A DNA stretch of 43,700 nucleotides, from NCBI GenBank assembly GCA_938038975.1, contig CALHVP010000063.1:1-43700 (forward strand). The letters are read 5' to 3'. The stretch's first letter is position 1; every line of letters starts with the position of its first letter. The translations under genes were made by a program, and so were the position numbers. The stretch comes from an uncultured Maribacter sp. (GTDB lineage Bacteria > Bacteroidota > Bacteroidia > Flavobacteriales > Flavobacteriaceae). The notes beneath the pieces were generated by a model, which was given only the letters and a program-made list of their open reading frames with translations, searched no databases and had not been told where the DNA came from. This document shows positions 35,417-43,700 of this stretch, one piece after another.

Positions 35417-35911
35417 TTAAAACTGATAACGGATACCAAGCCCAATATCAAAATCTAAAGTATCAGAAAAACCATCATAACCAACAAGGCCTAGTTCTGG
35501 TCTAAAGTCAAGTGATAATATCAATGGAATATCAAAATTATATTCCACGCCAATATTACCTGCTCCAAAAATAAATAAGCCTCCAAAATCTTCAGAATTT
35601 GGAATATTTGAAAAATCTGCGCTACCTAAACCACCACCTACACCATAATACCAGTTAAAGTTACCTTCAATTGGTCTAACCCATTGGTAGAGTCCGGCAA
35701 GCTTAAAGGCACTAAAGTTTCTGCTATCTCTCCAGCCAAGATCAACTTCTAACCTGTTTGCAGTACCTAATGATTTTTGATATGAGATTTCTGCACCAAA
35801 TCCATCACTATCACCCAAACGTAAACCTAGGGCGTGATCAGAAATGCTTTGTGCATTTAATGTAACTCCTGCAAACAAAAGAATAAATGTAAACGAACTT
35901 AAAATTTTCAT
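35417..35911 (-). CDS. Small outer-membrane beta-barrel-like protein
   Basis: A secreted protein of 164 residues with signal peptide (MKILSSFTFILLFAGVTLNA, cleavage before QS). The mature part alternates strands and turns (LGLRLGDSDGFGAEISYQKSL, NRLEVDLGWRDSRNFSAF, WYYGVGGGLGSADF, FGAGNIGVEYNFDIPLILSLDFRPELGL) and ends in the strand IGLGIRYQF, whose last residue Phe is the usual barrel-assembly signature. Eight strands, as in an OmpX/OmpW-type barrel, are plausible. The function is unknown. Confidence 0.85.
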   Translation of the reverse strand: MKILSSFTFILLFAGVTLNAQSISDHALGLRLGDSDGFGAEISYQKSLGTANRLEVDLGWRDSRNFSAFKLAGLYQWVRPIEGNFNWYYGVGGGLGSADFSNIPNSEDFGGLFIFGAGNIGVEYNFDIPLILSLDFRPELGLVGYDGFSDTLDFDIGLGIRYQF

Positions 35912-36004
35912 ATGTTATAATTTTAATTAATGATAAAAAAATGAACTGTTCTCGTTGACAGCTCAAACAATAAAACTTAATTTAGTAGCCAAAATTGTGC
36001 CAGT

Positions 36005-38914
36005 TTGAATAATAGCATCCTTTCTCAACTATCAAAGTCCTTAGAGGGATCTCTTCAACTAGATTCCCTATCAAAAGCCTTATACGCTACAGATGCCTCT
36101 GTATATAGAAAAACTCCTCTAGGGGTCGCCTTTCCAAAGACCGTTGAAGACATTCAGAAGTTAATTACTTTTTCTAACGAGAACAAGATAGGACTTATAC
36201 CTAGAACTGCAGGAACTTCTTTGGCAGGACAATGTGTTGGAGAAGGAATTGTTGTAGATGTTTCTAAGAATTTTACAAAGATTATTAAGTTAGATAAAGA
36301 AAAGAAACAAGTTACAGTGCAACCTGGTGTTATCCGGGATGAACTAAATCAATATTTAAAACCATTCGGATTATTCTTTGGACCTAATACTTCTACCTCC
36401 AATAGATGTATGATGGGTGGGATGGTAGGAAATAATTCTTCAGGAACTACATCTATACAATATGGGGTAACTCGTGACAAAGTAATTGCTCTTGACACTG
36501 TTTTGGCAGACGGTAGTTTAGCTACGTTTAAATCAATATCTGATTTAGATTACACTCAGAAATTAACAGAAAATTCATTTGAAGCTTTAATTTACAAGAA
36601 CATACATAAAGAGCTAACTAACAATTTAATAGTAAATGAAATTATTAATGAATTTCCTAAGCCAGAGATTCATAGAAGAAATACAGGATATGCTGTAGAT
36701 GAACTTTTAAAATACTCAGTTTTTGGAGGTAAAGAAGAAGGTTTAAACCTAGCTAAGTTATTATGTGGTAGCGAAGGAACGCTAGCATTTACTACAGAAA
36801 TTACGTTGCAAGTAGATGATTTGCCGCCGCCATTATCAGCAATGATAGTTACTCATTATACTACATTGGAGCATTGTTTAAGTGATGTGCAACCTGTAAT
36901 GAACCACTCTTTGCAGTTGTGTGAAATGATGGATAAGGTCATCTTAGATTGCACCAAAAATAATAGAGCACAGATGGCTAATCGGTTTTTTGTAAACGGA
37001 GATCCAGAAGCCCTTTTGATGCTGCAATTAAGTGCGCATACAGAAAGTGAATTAAAAGAAAACATATCCAAGCTCATCCAAACCATAGAAAACTCTGGAT
37101 TAAGCTATGCGCATCCCGTTCTATATGGTGACGATATTGCTAAAGCAATTGAACTTAGAAAAGCGGGGTTAGGGCTGTTGGGAAATATTGTAGGTGATAT
37201 GAAAGCTGTAGCCTGCATTGAAGACACTGCTGTAGCATTAGCTGATTTAACCAATTTTGTTGGTGAATTTACCCAGATTATGAAGCATTACGACCAAAAA
37301 GCGGTCTATTATGCACATGCTGGCGCGGGAGAGCTACACTTAAGGCCTATTCTCAATCTAAAAAAATCTACGGATGTAGTCTTGTTTAGAAAAATTACTA
37401 CTGATGTTGCTAAACTAACTAAAAAATATAGGGGTTCTTTTAGTGGAGAGCACGGAGACGGTATTGTTCGTGCAGAATTCATTCCCTTAATGATAGGGGA
37501 CAAGAACTACGAACTCTTAAGACGTGTAAAATCTTATTTTGACCCTAACAACATTTTTAATCCTGGTAAAATTGTTGATGCCTATCCCATGGATGAGTCT
37601 TTTAGATACGCGATTGATAGAAAAGAGCCAGAGATAAAGACATTACTAAATTTCTCTGATAGTGAAGGTATCCTAAAAGCTGCAGAAAAATGTAATGGTA
37701 GTGGTGATTGTCGTAAAACACACCATATGTCTGGCGGTATGTGCCCCAGTTACCATGCAACAAAAAATGAAAAGGATACTACTAGAGGGCGGGCAAATGC
37801 CTTACGAGAATTCTTGACCAACCCTGAAAAGCCTAATGCATTTAATAGTAAAGAACTTAAAGAAGTATTTGACCTTTGCTTAAGTTGTAAGGCATGCGCT
37901 AGCGAATGCCCAAGCAATGTAGATGTTGCTACTTTAAAAGCAGAGTTTTTATATCAATATCAAGAATCTAATGGCTATCCTTTACGTAGCAAACTGTTTG
38001 CCTACAACACAAAACTTAACCGCTTGGGTAGTAAACTATCTGGACTTACGAATGCAGTTTATGCATCCTCTTTTCTAGGTGCAATTTTAAAAAAATCTAG
38101 TGGGGTAGCTCAGGAAAGAAGTTTACCTAAAGTTTATAGCTTTAATTTTGATAAAGAACTGTATAATATTAGAAATCAAAATAATATAACTAAATCAAAA
38201 GTTGTTTTATATATTGATGAATTTACACGTTACCTAGATATTGAAGTAGGTAAAGATGCGATAAAGGTGTTGGTTCAATTAGGGTATGATGTAAGCCTTT
38301 ACTACGCAGAAAGTGGAAGAACATATCTCTCAAAAGGATTTTTAAAGCAAGCAAAATCCTTAGCGCTTAAAAATAGTAAAGAGTTAGCTGAATTTGCGAA
38401 TAAAGGATTACCTATTCTTGGTTTAGAGCCTTCAGCTATTTTATCATTTAGAGATGAGTACAAACGACTAAATGATGATGCAGATATGGCCAACAAGATT
38501 GCAGCCCATTCATTTTTAATAGAAGAATTTTTGGCAAAAGAGATAGCAAATGGCCAATTAGATGCTTCCTCATTTACAACAGAAGCAAGAAATATAAAGA
38601 TTCATAATCATTGCCACCAAAAGGCATTAAGTAATCAAAAGGTGACCTTTGATATGCTTAATCTTCCTCAAAATTACAAAGTAACAATTATACCTTCAGG
38701 TTGTTGTGGCATGGCGGGTTCTTTTGGGTATGAGAAAGAACACTATGAAATAAGTATGAAAATAGGGGGGCTTAAATTGTTTCCTGCAGTTTCCAAGTCA
38801 GAGGAAAATACTATAATAGCAGCTAATGGCACAAGTTGTAGGCATCAGATTTTTGATGGAACTAAGAGAATTGCAAAACACCCTGTTAGCATTTTAAAAG
38901 AAGCCTTGTTGTAA
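36005..38914 (+). CDS. FAD-linked dehydrogenase fused to Fe-S subunit (YdiJ/D2HGDH-like)
   Basis: A fusion of 969 residues. The N-terminal half is a PCMH-type FAD domain and FAD-oxidase C-terminal domain (IGLIPRTAGTSLAGQCVG, GPNTSTSNRCMMGGMVGNNSSG, later YYAHAGAGELHLRPILNL and GSFSGEHGDGIVRAEF). From about residue 560 come two ferredoxin-type cysteine clusters (CNGSGDCRKTHHMSGGMCPS and CLSCKACASECPSNVD). The end holds CCG-domain text HNHCHQKALSN and SGCCGMAGSFGYE. This matches YdiJ-like D-2-hydroxyacid (2-hydroxyglutarate or lactate) dehydrogenases that feed the quinone pool. No in-frame ATG precedes the domain; after the stop at 35978 the only usable start is the TTG at 36005. Confidence 0.93.
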   Translation: MNNSILSQLSKSLEGSLQLDSLSKALYATDASVYRKTPLGVAFPKTVEDIQKLITFSNENKIGLIPRTAGTSLAGQCVGEGIVVDVSKNFTKIIKLDKEKKQVTVQPGVIRDELNQYLKPFGLFFGPNTSTSNRCMMGGMVGNNSSGTTSIQYGVTRDKVIALDTVLADGSLATFKSISDLDYTQKLTENSFEALIYKNIHKELTNNLIVNEIINEFPKPEIHRRNTGYAVDELLKYSVFGGKEEGLNLAKLLCGSEGTLAFTTEITLQVDDLPPPLSAMIVTHYTTLEHCLSDVQPVMNHSLQLCEMMDKVILDCTKNNRAQMANRFFVNGDPEALLMLQLSAHTESELKENISKLIQTIENSGLSYAHPVLYGDDIAKAIELRKAGLGLLGNIVGDMKAVACIEDTAVALADLTNFVGEFTQIMKHYDQKAVYYAHAGAGELHLRPILNLKKSTDVVLFRKITTDVAKLTKKYRGSFSGEHGDGIVRAEFIPLMIGDKNYELLRRVKSYFDPNNIFNPGKIVDAYPMDESFRYAIDRKEPEIKTLLNFSDSEGILKAAEKCNGSGDCRKTHHMSGGMCPSYHATKNEKDTTRGRANALREFLTNPEKPNAFNSKELKEVFDLCLSCKACASECPSNVDVATLKAEFLYQYQESNGYPLRSKLFAYNTKLNRLGSKLSGLTNAVYASSFLGAILKKSSGVAQERSLPKVYSFNFDKELYNIRNQNNITKSKVVLYIDEFTRYLDIEVGKDAIKVLVQLGYDVSLYYAESGRTYLSKGFLKQAKSLALKNSKELAEFANKGLPILGLEPSAILSFRDEYKRLNDDADMANKIAAHSFLIEEFLAKEIANGQLDASSFTTEARNIKIHNHCHQKALSNQKVTFDMLNLPQNYKVTIIPSGCCGMAGSFGYEKEHYEISMKIGGLKLFPAVSKSEENTIIAANGTSCRHQIFDGTKRIAKHPVSILKEALL

Positions 38915-38924
38915 TATTAAAATT

Positions 38925-39755
38925 TTAACTAACTTTTTTAGCTTCCATTGTGTTTGTCAACTCATTCATGTCTATATTCTTAAGAGCTTCATCAACAAAG
39001 AATGGACTAAGCTTGTCGTTTTTATGGCGGTATAATTTCCATCGCTTAAATGAATATTCTAAAGCCGTCATGTGGTCCACCCAATCACCGGAATTTAAAT
39101 ACAACAAATTACCTTGTGAGCTTTCTACCATTTGTTTTTTTGGCTTGTGTATATGACCACATACAACACAGTCATAATCACGACTTAGTGCAAGAGATAT
39201 TACCTTATTTTCAAAATTAGCTACCTGTTTTGCGGTATTTTTAGGTTCCCGATTTATTTTTCCTGATAGAGAAAACTTCTCTTTTTTATTCATTTTAAGA
39301 AACCAGTTTACAATTTTATTTACCCCTAAAACAATGTCATAACCAGTACTACCTAATTTAGCAAGCCATTTGACAGGCAGAAAACGTACATCGAAAATAT
39401 CGCCGTGAAAAAACCATGTTTTCTTACCATTAAGGTTTAATATGAGTTTGCTACAAAAGGTTATGTTACCTAAATCTATACCTAAGGAACTACCTTTAAT
39501 ATGGTCATGATTTCCTTTTATGTAATACACTTTGGTTCCCTGAGATGCCATGGAAACAATCTTTTTAATTACATTCAAATGAGAAGCCGGGAAATAACTA
39601 GTTTTAAATTTCCATATATCTATCATATCCCCATTTAGTATTAGCGTGCTAGGCTCAATACTAGAGAGATATGTGAGTAACTCATCTGCATAACACGCAT
39701 ACGTACCAAGATGAGCATCTGAAATAACACATATATCAAGCTTTCTTTTCTTCAC
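38925..39755 (-). CDS. Metallophosphoesterase, LpxH-like
   Basis: A calcineurin-type phosphoesterase of about 276 residues. The metal-ligand motifs run in order: VISDAHLG, LNGDMIDIW, GNHDH, FHGDIFD and VVCGHIHKPK. The spacing and WxxxGDWVDHMTALEY-like end resemble UDP-2,3-diacylglucosamine hydrolase (LpxH), and the closest remembered relatives are Bacteroidota proteins annotated so, but a separate diphosphatase role is possible. The frame extends to a TTG at 39818; the GTG at 39755 is preferred because a -7 box at 39771-39778 would start transcription between them. The stop is 10 bases from the convergent dehydrogenase. Confidence 0.88.
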   Translation of the reverse strand: MKKRKLDICVISDAHLGTYACYADELLTYLSSIEPSTLILNGDMIDIWKFKTSYFPASHLNVIKKIVSMASQGTKVYYIKGNHDHIKGSSLGIDLGNITFCSKLILNLNGKKTWFFHGDIFDVRFLPVKWLAKLGSTGYDIVLGVNKIVNWFLKMNKKEKFSLSGKINREPKNTAKQVANFENKVISLALSRDYDCVVCGHIHKPKKQMVESSQGNLLYLNSGDWVDHMTALEYSFKRWKLYRHKNDKLSPFFVDEALKNIDMNELTNTMEAKKVS

Positions 39756-39770
39756 TAGACTAATTTTATA

Positions 39771-39778
39771 CAAAAATA
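39771..39778 (-). promoter_or_regulatory. Promoter -7 box deciding the 39755 start
   Basis: TATTTTTG on the minus strand matches TAnnTTTG. A start of transcription near 39764 excludes the TTG at 39818 and supports the GTG at 39755. Confidence 0.55.
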
Positions 39779-39914
39779 GACCTACTGGTATATTGATAAT
39801 TAAAATGTTCAATATCAAACAATAAGGATAAGGTTAAATAATCATTATCTAAAAAGTCTAAGGTTAAATTAAGTTTAAGCAGTGGCTAAATTTTTCTTTA
39901 AACCATATAAAAAT

Positions 39915-39922
39915 TACCTTTG
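39915..39922 (+). promoter_or_regulatory. Promoter -7 box of aroC
   Basis: TACCTTTG matches TAnnTTTG and lies 20 bases before the ATG at 39943. No clear -33 element. Confidence 0.45.
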
Positions 39923-39942
39923 GTTTATATATTTTTATTCAC

Positions 39943-41007
39943 ATGGCAGGAAACACTTTTGGAAACCTTTTTAAGATAAGTACGTTTGGAGAATCACATG
40001 GTAAGGCAATTGGTGGTGTAATTGATGGTTGTCCTTCAGGCATCACTTTAGATTTAGCTGCGATACAGAAAGATTTAGATAGAAGAAAACCAGGTCAGTC
40101 TGCCATTGTAACGCAACGGAAGGAGAATGATGAAGTAGAATTTTTTTCAGGCATTTTCGAAGGTAAAAGTACTGGGACTCCGATAGGGTTTGCTATTCAT
40201 AATACCAATCAGAAATCTAAGGATTATGGCCACATTAAAGATTCATATAGGCCATCACATGCAGATTATGTGTATGATCAAAAATATGGCTTTCGCGACT
40301 ATAGAGGTGGAGGAAGAAGTTCCGCAAGAGAAACTGCAAGTAGGGTAGTAGCAGGAGCTATTGCGAAACAATTTTTAGCAGGCATTGAAATCAATGCTTT
40401 TGTATCTCAAGTTGGAGAATTACAACTAACCAAAAATTATACAGAACTGGATTTGTCTTTAACAGAGTCCAATCCTGTTCGCTGTCCAGATCCAGATACT
40501 GCTGCAAAAATGGAGGCTTATATTAAATCCATAAAAAAGGAAGGAGACACCATAGGCGGTATTATTACGTGTGTTGCTAAAAATGTTCCTGTAGGATTAG
40601 GAGAACCCGTATTTGATAAATTACATGCCGAGCTGGGGAAAGCAATGCTTTCTATAAATGCTGTTAAAGGTTTTGAATACGGCAGTGGGTTTGATGGGGT
40701 TAAAATGAAGGGGAGTGACCATAATGATCCTTTTAACCCAGATGGTAGTACCAAAACAAATCATAGTGGCGGTATTCAAGGCGGTATTAGTAATGGTATG
40801 GATATCTACTTTAACGTTGCTTTTAAACCAGTCGCAACAGTTATTCAAGCTTATGAAACTATAGATAAGGAAGGAAATCCTGTAAGTACCCAGGGAAAAG
40901 GACGTCATGATCCTTGTGTGGTACCAAGAGCAGTTCCCATTGTTGAGGCTATGACGGCATTAGTACTTGCAGATTATATGTTATTGAATAGAACTGTTAA
41001 GCGCTAA
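39943..41007 (+). CDS. aroC: Chorismate synthase
   Basis: Converts 5-enolpyruvylshikimate 3-phosphate to chorismate with reduced FMN, the last shared step of aromatic synthesis. All three family signatures are visible: [18 protein letters not shown] near the N-terminus, [22 protein letters not shown] in the middle, and [17 protein letters not shown] at the C-terminus. The length of 354 is normal. It is monocistronic: its own promoter box is upstream and a clear terminator begins 27 bases after the stop. Confidence 0.98.
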   Translation: MAGNTFGNLFKISTFGESHGKAIGGVIDGCPSGITLDLAAIQKDLDRRKPGQSAIVTQRKENDEVEFFSGIFEGKSTGTPIGFAIHNTNQKSKDYGHIKDSYRPSHADYVYDQKYGFRDYRGGGRSSARETASRVVAGAIAKQFLAGIEINAFVSQVGELQLTKNYTELDLSLTESNPVRCPDPDTAAKMEAYIKSIKKEGDTIGGIITCVAKNVPVGLGEPVFDKLHAELGKAMLSINAVKGFEYGSGFDGVKMKGSDHNDPFNPDGSTKTNHSGGIQGGISNGMDIYFNVAFKPVATVIQAYETIDKEGNPVSTQGKGRHDPCVVPRAVPIVEAMTALVLADYMLLNRTVKR

Positions 41008-41033
41008 CAAGTTTTAGGGATAATCTTTAAATG

Positions 41034-41067
41034 AAAAAGTCAATACAATTATTTGTGTTGACTTTTT
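41034..41067 (+). terminator. Intrinsic terminator of aroC
   Basis: AAAAAGTCAATACAA (41034-41048), loop TTAT, TTGTGTTGACTTTTT (41053-41067): a 15-bp stem with one T-G wobble and a T5 tail. The rest of the gap to 41177 shows nothing clear. Confidence 0.85.
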
Positions 41068-41177
41068 GGTTTAACGGCCTCTAATACCTCAAATAGCCAT
41101 TAATAACTACTCTTTCCAAACAACCCTTTCATCCTTCCGTTCAAAATAGTATCTTGTTTGCCTAAACGAATTATTTT

Positions 41178-42506
41178 ATGAAGAAGCTCGAATTGCATTG
41201 GCAAATTATGATTGGAATGGTACTAGGACTCCTCTTTGGTTTTGGTATGACCTACCTTGAAGCAGGTAAATCATTTGTCACAAATTGGGTAGCTCCTTTT
41301 GGAACCATCTTTATCAAATTACTCAAACTAATTGCTGTACCTCTTATATTAGCTTCATTAATAAAGGGTATATCTGACTTAAAAGATATTTCCAAGTTTA
41401 GAAATATAGGTTTACGTACCATGGGAATTTACTTAGGAACAACTACGGTTGCTATTATTCTCGGCTTGGTTTTGGTAAATGCCATAGCTCCCGGAGAAGG
41501 TATATCAGAGGAAACCATAGAAAAGCTAACATCAACCTATGCCAACGATGAAGGGGTGACAAAAAAACTGGAAGAAGCTACGAGACAAAAGCAAAGTGGT
41601 CCTTTAAAGTTTTTAGAAGATATGGTGCCGGATAACGCGGTTAGCGCTTTAGGCAACAATCAACTGATGTTGCAAGTTATTTTCTTTACTATTTTTATGG
41701 GGATTTCTATGTTATTGGTTGGTGAAAAGAGGGCTAAACCTTTAAAAAAATTCTTTGACTCCTTAAATGATGTTGTTTTAAAAATGGTAGATTTAATAAT
41801 GCTTTCGGCCCCATTTGCTGTATTTGCTTTATTAGCAAATGTAGTGGTATCCTCTAGTGATCCAGAAATCTTATTAGCCTTACTTAAATATGCAGGTGTG
41901 GTGGTTCTTGGATTACTTCTAATGATTGTTTTTTACTGCGTATTGGTTTCTGTTTTTGCTAAAAAGAATCCGTTTTGGTTCCTTAAACAGCTGGCTCCAG
42001 CTCAATTACTAGCTTTTTCTACTAGCTCAAGTGCAGCAACGCTGCCTGTTACTATGGAAAGGGTAGAAGAACATATTGGTGTAGATAAAGAAGTATCCAG
42101 TTTTGTACTACCCGTTGGTGCAACTGTAAACATGGACGGTACAAGTCTTTATCAAGGTATTGCAGCGGTTTTTATAGCTCAGGCATTAAGTTTTGACCTT
42201 CCGCTAACAGCTCAGTTAACTATTGTTTTAACAGCGCTACTTGCATCAATAGGAACAGCAGCAGTTCCTGGAGCAGGTATGGTAATGCTAGTTATTGTTT
42301 TGGAATCTGTAGGGTTTCCGCCTGATAAGTATGCTATTGGATTGGCGCTCATATTTGCAGTAGATAGACCTTTAGATATGCTAAGAACTGTAGTTAATGT
42401 TACAGGAGATGCAACGGTTGCAACCATTGTGGCCAAATCTGTTGGAAAACTACATGACAATCCTAAGGCTAAAAACTGGGACGACCACTACGATGAAGTA
42501 AAATAG
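41178..42506 (+). CDS. Dicarboxylate/amino acid:cation symporter (DAACS)
   Basis: An inner-membrane symporter of 442 residues in the GltP/DctA/GltPh family, which imports glutamate, aspartate or C4-dicarboxylates with sodium or protons. Visible parts are IKLLKLIAVPLILASLIKGI in helix 2-3, the serine-rich hairpin AFSTSSSAATLPVTMERVEEHIG, the cation-binding NMDGTSLYQGIAAVFIAQ, and the second hairpin with IGTAAVPGAGMVMLVIVLESVGFP; DRPLDMLRTVVNVTGDA completes the substrate site. Asp in DRPLDMLRTVVNV is at the position where glutamate and aspartate transporters bind the amino group with Asp, and an Arg follows; the exact substrate is left open. The length is normal. Confidence 0.96.
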   Translation: MKKLELHWQIMIGMVLGLLFGFGMTYLEAGKSFVTNWVAPFGTIFIKLLKLIAVPLILASLIKGISDLKDISKFRNIGLRTMGIYLGTTTVAIILGLVLVNAIAPGEGISEETIEKLTSTYANDEGVTKKLEEATRQKQSGPLKFLEDMVPDNAVSALGNNQLMLQVIFFTIFMGISMLLVGEKRAKPLKKFFDSLNDVVLKMVDLIMLSAPFAVFALLANVVVSSSDPEILLALLKYAGVVVLGLLLMIVFYCVLVSVFAKKNPFWFLKQLAPAQLLAFSTSSSAATLPVTMERVEEHIGVDKEVSSFVLPVGATVNMDGTSLYQGIAAVFIAQALSFDLPLTAQLTIVLTALLASIGTAAVPGAGMVMLVIVLESVGFPPDKYAIGLALIFAVDRPLDMLRTVVNVTGDATVATIVAKSVGKLHDNPKAKNWDDHYDEVK

Positions 42507-42514
42507 GGACAAAG

Positions 42515-42556
42515 AACAAGTATGAAATATTCTTTATCGTTTATTTCATACTTGTT
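42515..42556 (+). terminator. Hairpin after the symporter gene
   Basis: AACAAGTATGAAATA (42515-42529) is perfectly complementary to TATTTCATACTTGTT (42542-42556): a 15-bp stem with a 12-base loop, eight bases after the stop. Only a broken T run (AATTTC) follows, so termination is likely but not textbook. Confidence 0.6.
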
Positions 42557-42589
42557 AATTTCTAGGATACTTAGAAATAGAAAGAATAC

Positions 42590-42612
42590 CTAGTTCCTTA
42601 ATTAGGAACTAG
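42590..42612 (-). terminator. Hairpin after the DUF4139/plug gene
   Basis: CTAGTTCCT (42590-42598) and AGGAACTAG (42604-42612) form a 9-bp stem with a five-base loop, two bases beyond the minus-strand stop at 42615. No clean U tract follows on the minus strand. Confidence 0.5.
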
Positions 42613-42614
42613 CG

Positions 42615-43700
42615 TTAAATTGATATTCTTTTCTCTTTTGGATACTTTACCCTAAATGAAAATGACTCTTTTACTGTCTCTTTCGCCTTTAGATTTATTT
42701 TCCAAGTTACTAAACCTTTTTTATCATCATAATCAGCACTAAAGGTTTCGATATCACTTACTTTAATAGCGTTGTTTTGTGAAATTGGAACCCTATCCAT
42801 CAGCTTTAAATTTATGGAGGTGGCTTTGTTATTTTTCACCTCTAATTCATACAATCTATTTAAAATACGATTACTGCCGGTAAACGATTTATTTTTAAAA
42901 TCTTTATTCTGTTTTCTAGTCACCGTAATGTTTTGGTCTATTCCCAAAGAAACAGTCATTTCTTTCTTTGTAGTATATGGGTCAATAGTGGTTTTTCCAG
43001 CATAGGCACCCTTAAAGTAAACACTGGCTTCACCTGGCATTAAATTAAATTGTTCCCAATTGTTAAATGTAGCAGTTAAGAATACATTTTCATTCACAAT
43101 CGGTGCAGCAAAATATTCATATTCCGCTTCTAGTTTAAAGGTATTAATCTCAATTGCTGTTATATCACCATCAGACGCTATGGAATACGGTTTTTTAATT
43201 ATGAACTTTGTATTCGTTACATCATCTTGAGTACTACTTTTTTTAGTCGTAATTACAACAATTCCGTTAGCACCCCTATTTCCATACAACTCCGTTGCAC
43301 TCCTCCCTTTAAGCACCTCTACAGATTGTATTTCATCCATATCTAAATCACCTTCCTCAAAGTCGCTTAATGGAACACCATCTACCAGATATAAAGGTGT
43401 TGAATTTGTGCGAATCGAATTCATGCCTCTAATACGAACATTAGAACCATTGCCAACCTTAACTCCTGCTAATCTTCCATCTAAGTCCTCTGAATTTATA
43501 GTACTAACTGCATATCCAAGCGCTTTTTTCTCTCGTTTAATTCCCATAGAAGTAACAATAACTTCATCTAGCGCAGATTCATCTTCTTCCATACGAATGT
43601 TCATTACCGAGGAATACACAGGAACTTGTTGCGAGCGTTGACCAATATATGATGCAACCAACTCCTGCCCATTTTCAACATTTATAGAAAAATAACCATC
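42615..43700 (-). CDS. DUF4139 (MuiA-like) protein with inserted TonB plug, 5' end missing
   Basis: The open frame runs off the right edge; the visible part is 361 residues plus stop. In order: the end of a carboxypeptidase-regulatory-like beta domain (DGYFSINVENGQELVASYIGQ), a TonB-receptor plug with the SusC-type opening LDEVIVTSMGIKREKKALGYAV, RLAGVKVGNGSNVRIRGM, STPLYLVDGVPL, IQSVEVLKGRSATELYGNRGANGIVVITT, and then the C-terminal DUF4139 beta domain (YEYFAAPIVNENVFLTATFNNWEQ, LMPGEASVYFKGAYAGKT, NRLYELEVKNNKATSINLKLMDRVPIS, KGLVTWKINLKAKE). There is no beta-barrel after the plug, so this is not a transporter. It belongs to the mucoidy inhibitor MuiA-type family, known in Bacteroidota but of unknown role. 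Confidence 0.88.
   Translation of the reverse strand, partial: DGYFSINVENGQELVASYIGQRSQQVPVYSSVMNIRMEEDESALDEVIVTSMGIKREKKALGYAVSTINSEDLDGRLAGVKVGNGSNVRIRGMNSIRTNSTPLYLVDGVPLSDFEEGDLDMDEIQSVEVLKGRSATELYGNRGANGIVVITTKKSSTQDDVTNTKFIIKKPYSIASDGDITAIEINTFKLEAEYEYFAAPIVNENVFLTATFNNWEQFNLMPGEASVYFKGAYAGKTTIDPYTTKKEMTVSLGIDQNITVTRKQNKDFKNKSFTGSNRILNRLYELEVKNNKATSINLKLMDRVPISQNNAIKVSDIETFSADYDDKKGLVTWKINLKAKETVKESFSFRVKYPKEKRISI

Overview
The window is AT-rich chromosomal DNA from a member of the Bacteroidota, most likely a marine Flavobacteriaceae. The signs are many lipoproteins with a Leu/Val/Ser-x-x-Cys lipobox, TAnnTTTG-type -7 promoter boxes, families typical of the phylum (DUF4252, DUF4369/TlpA, DUF4139 with a SusC-like plug, LVIVD propeller) and short intergenic gaps. 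I cannot name the genus. The window holds about 43 genes. I see no insertion sequence, prophage, CRISPR array, tRNA or rRNA. It reads as ordinary core genome with one compact DNA-repair island.

Layout. 1-1705 (minus): a cut lipoprotein, a hotdog thioesterase and glutaminyl cyclotransferase, probably one operon. 1850-1948: the small SRP RNA. 2069-6970: an SDR oxidoreductase, a thioredoxin-fold lipoprotein without cysteines, an ABC-F ATPase with one degenerate composite site and a two-helix membrane protein. 7177-13838: fasciclin protein, pheT, a TlpA-like lipoprotein, leuB and leuA. 13985-20343: a helical-repeat protein, an EamA exporter, then the minus-strand run panB-lspA-pseudouridine synthase-DUF4252, then two small proteins. 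20404-21057: a coiled-coil lipoprotein.

21272-24385 is the most interesting part. A LexA/S24-type HTH regulator is divergent from a radical SAM/HhH protein, a 50-codon ORF and a DUF4130 protein. Three near-identical 15-bp inverted-repeat boxes lie in the short divergent promoter. This looks like a damage-responsive repair cassette with its own repressor.

24387-31620: GNAT acetyltransferase, a GluR0-type glutamate-receptor-like potassium channel, a membrane-anchored unknown, gamma-glutamyltransferase, an AcpH-like phosphodiesterase, phosphoglucosamine mutase and a lipid A-type acyltransferase. The acyltransferase and a rhomboid protease diverge from an 18-bp palindrome made of two back-to-back -7 boxes. 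32465-43700: a beta-propeller lipoprotein with a beta-helix-like tail and a structured leader, a TlpA/DUF4369 lipoprotein, a small beta-barrel, a 969-residue FAD/Fe-S dehydrogenase starting at TTG, an LpxH-like phosphoesterase, aroC, a dicarboxylate symporter, and the 3' part of a DUF4139 protein carrying a TonB-plug domain without a barrel.

Cell-envelope functions dominate: lipoprotein processing (lspA), lipid A-type enzymes (31620 and 39755 genes), amino-sugar supply (glmM) and many lipoproteins. Biosynthesis is represented by leucine, pantothenate and chorismate genes. Intrinsic terminators with perfect 10-15 bp stems separate several convergent pairs, while other convergent pairs abut or overlap.
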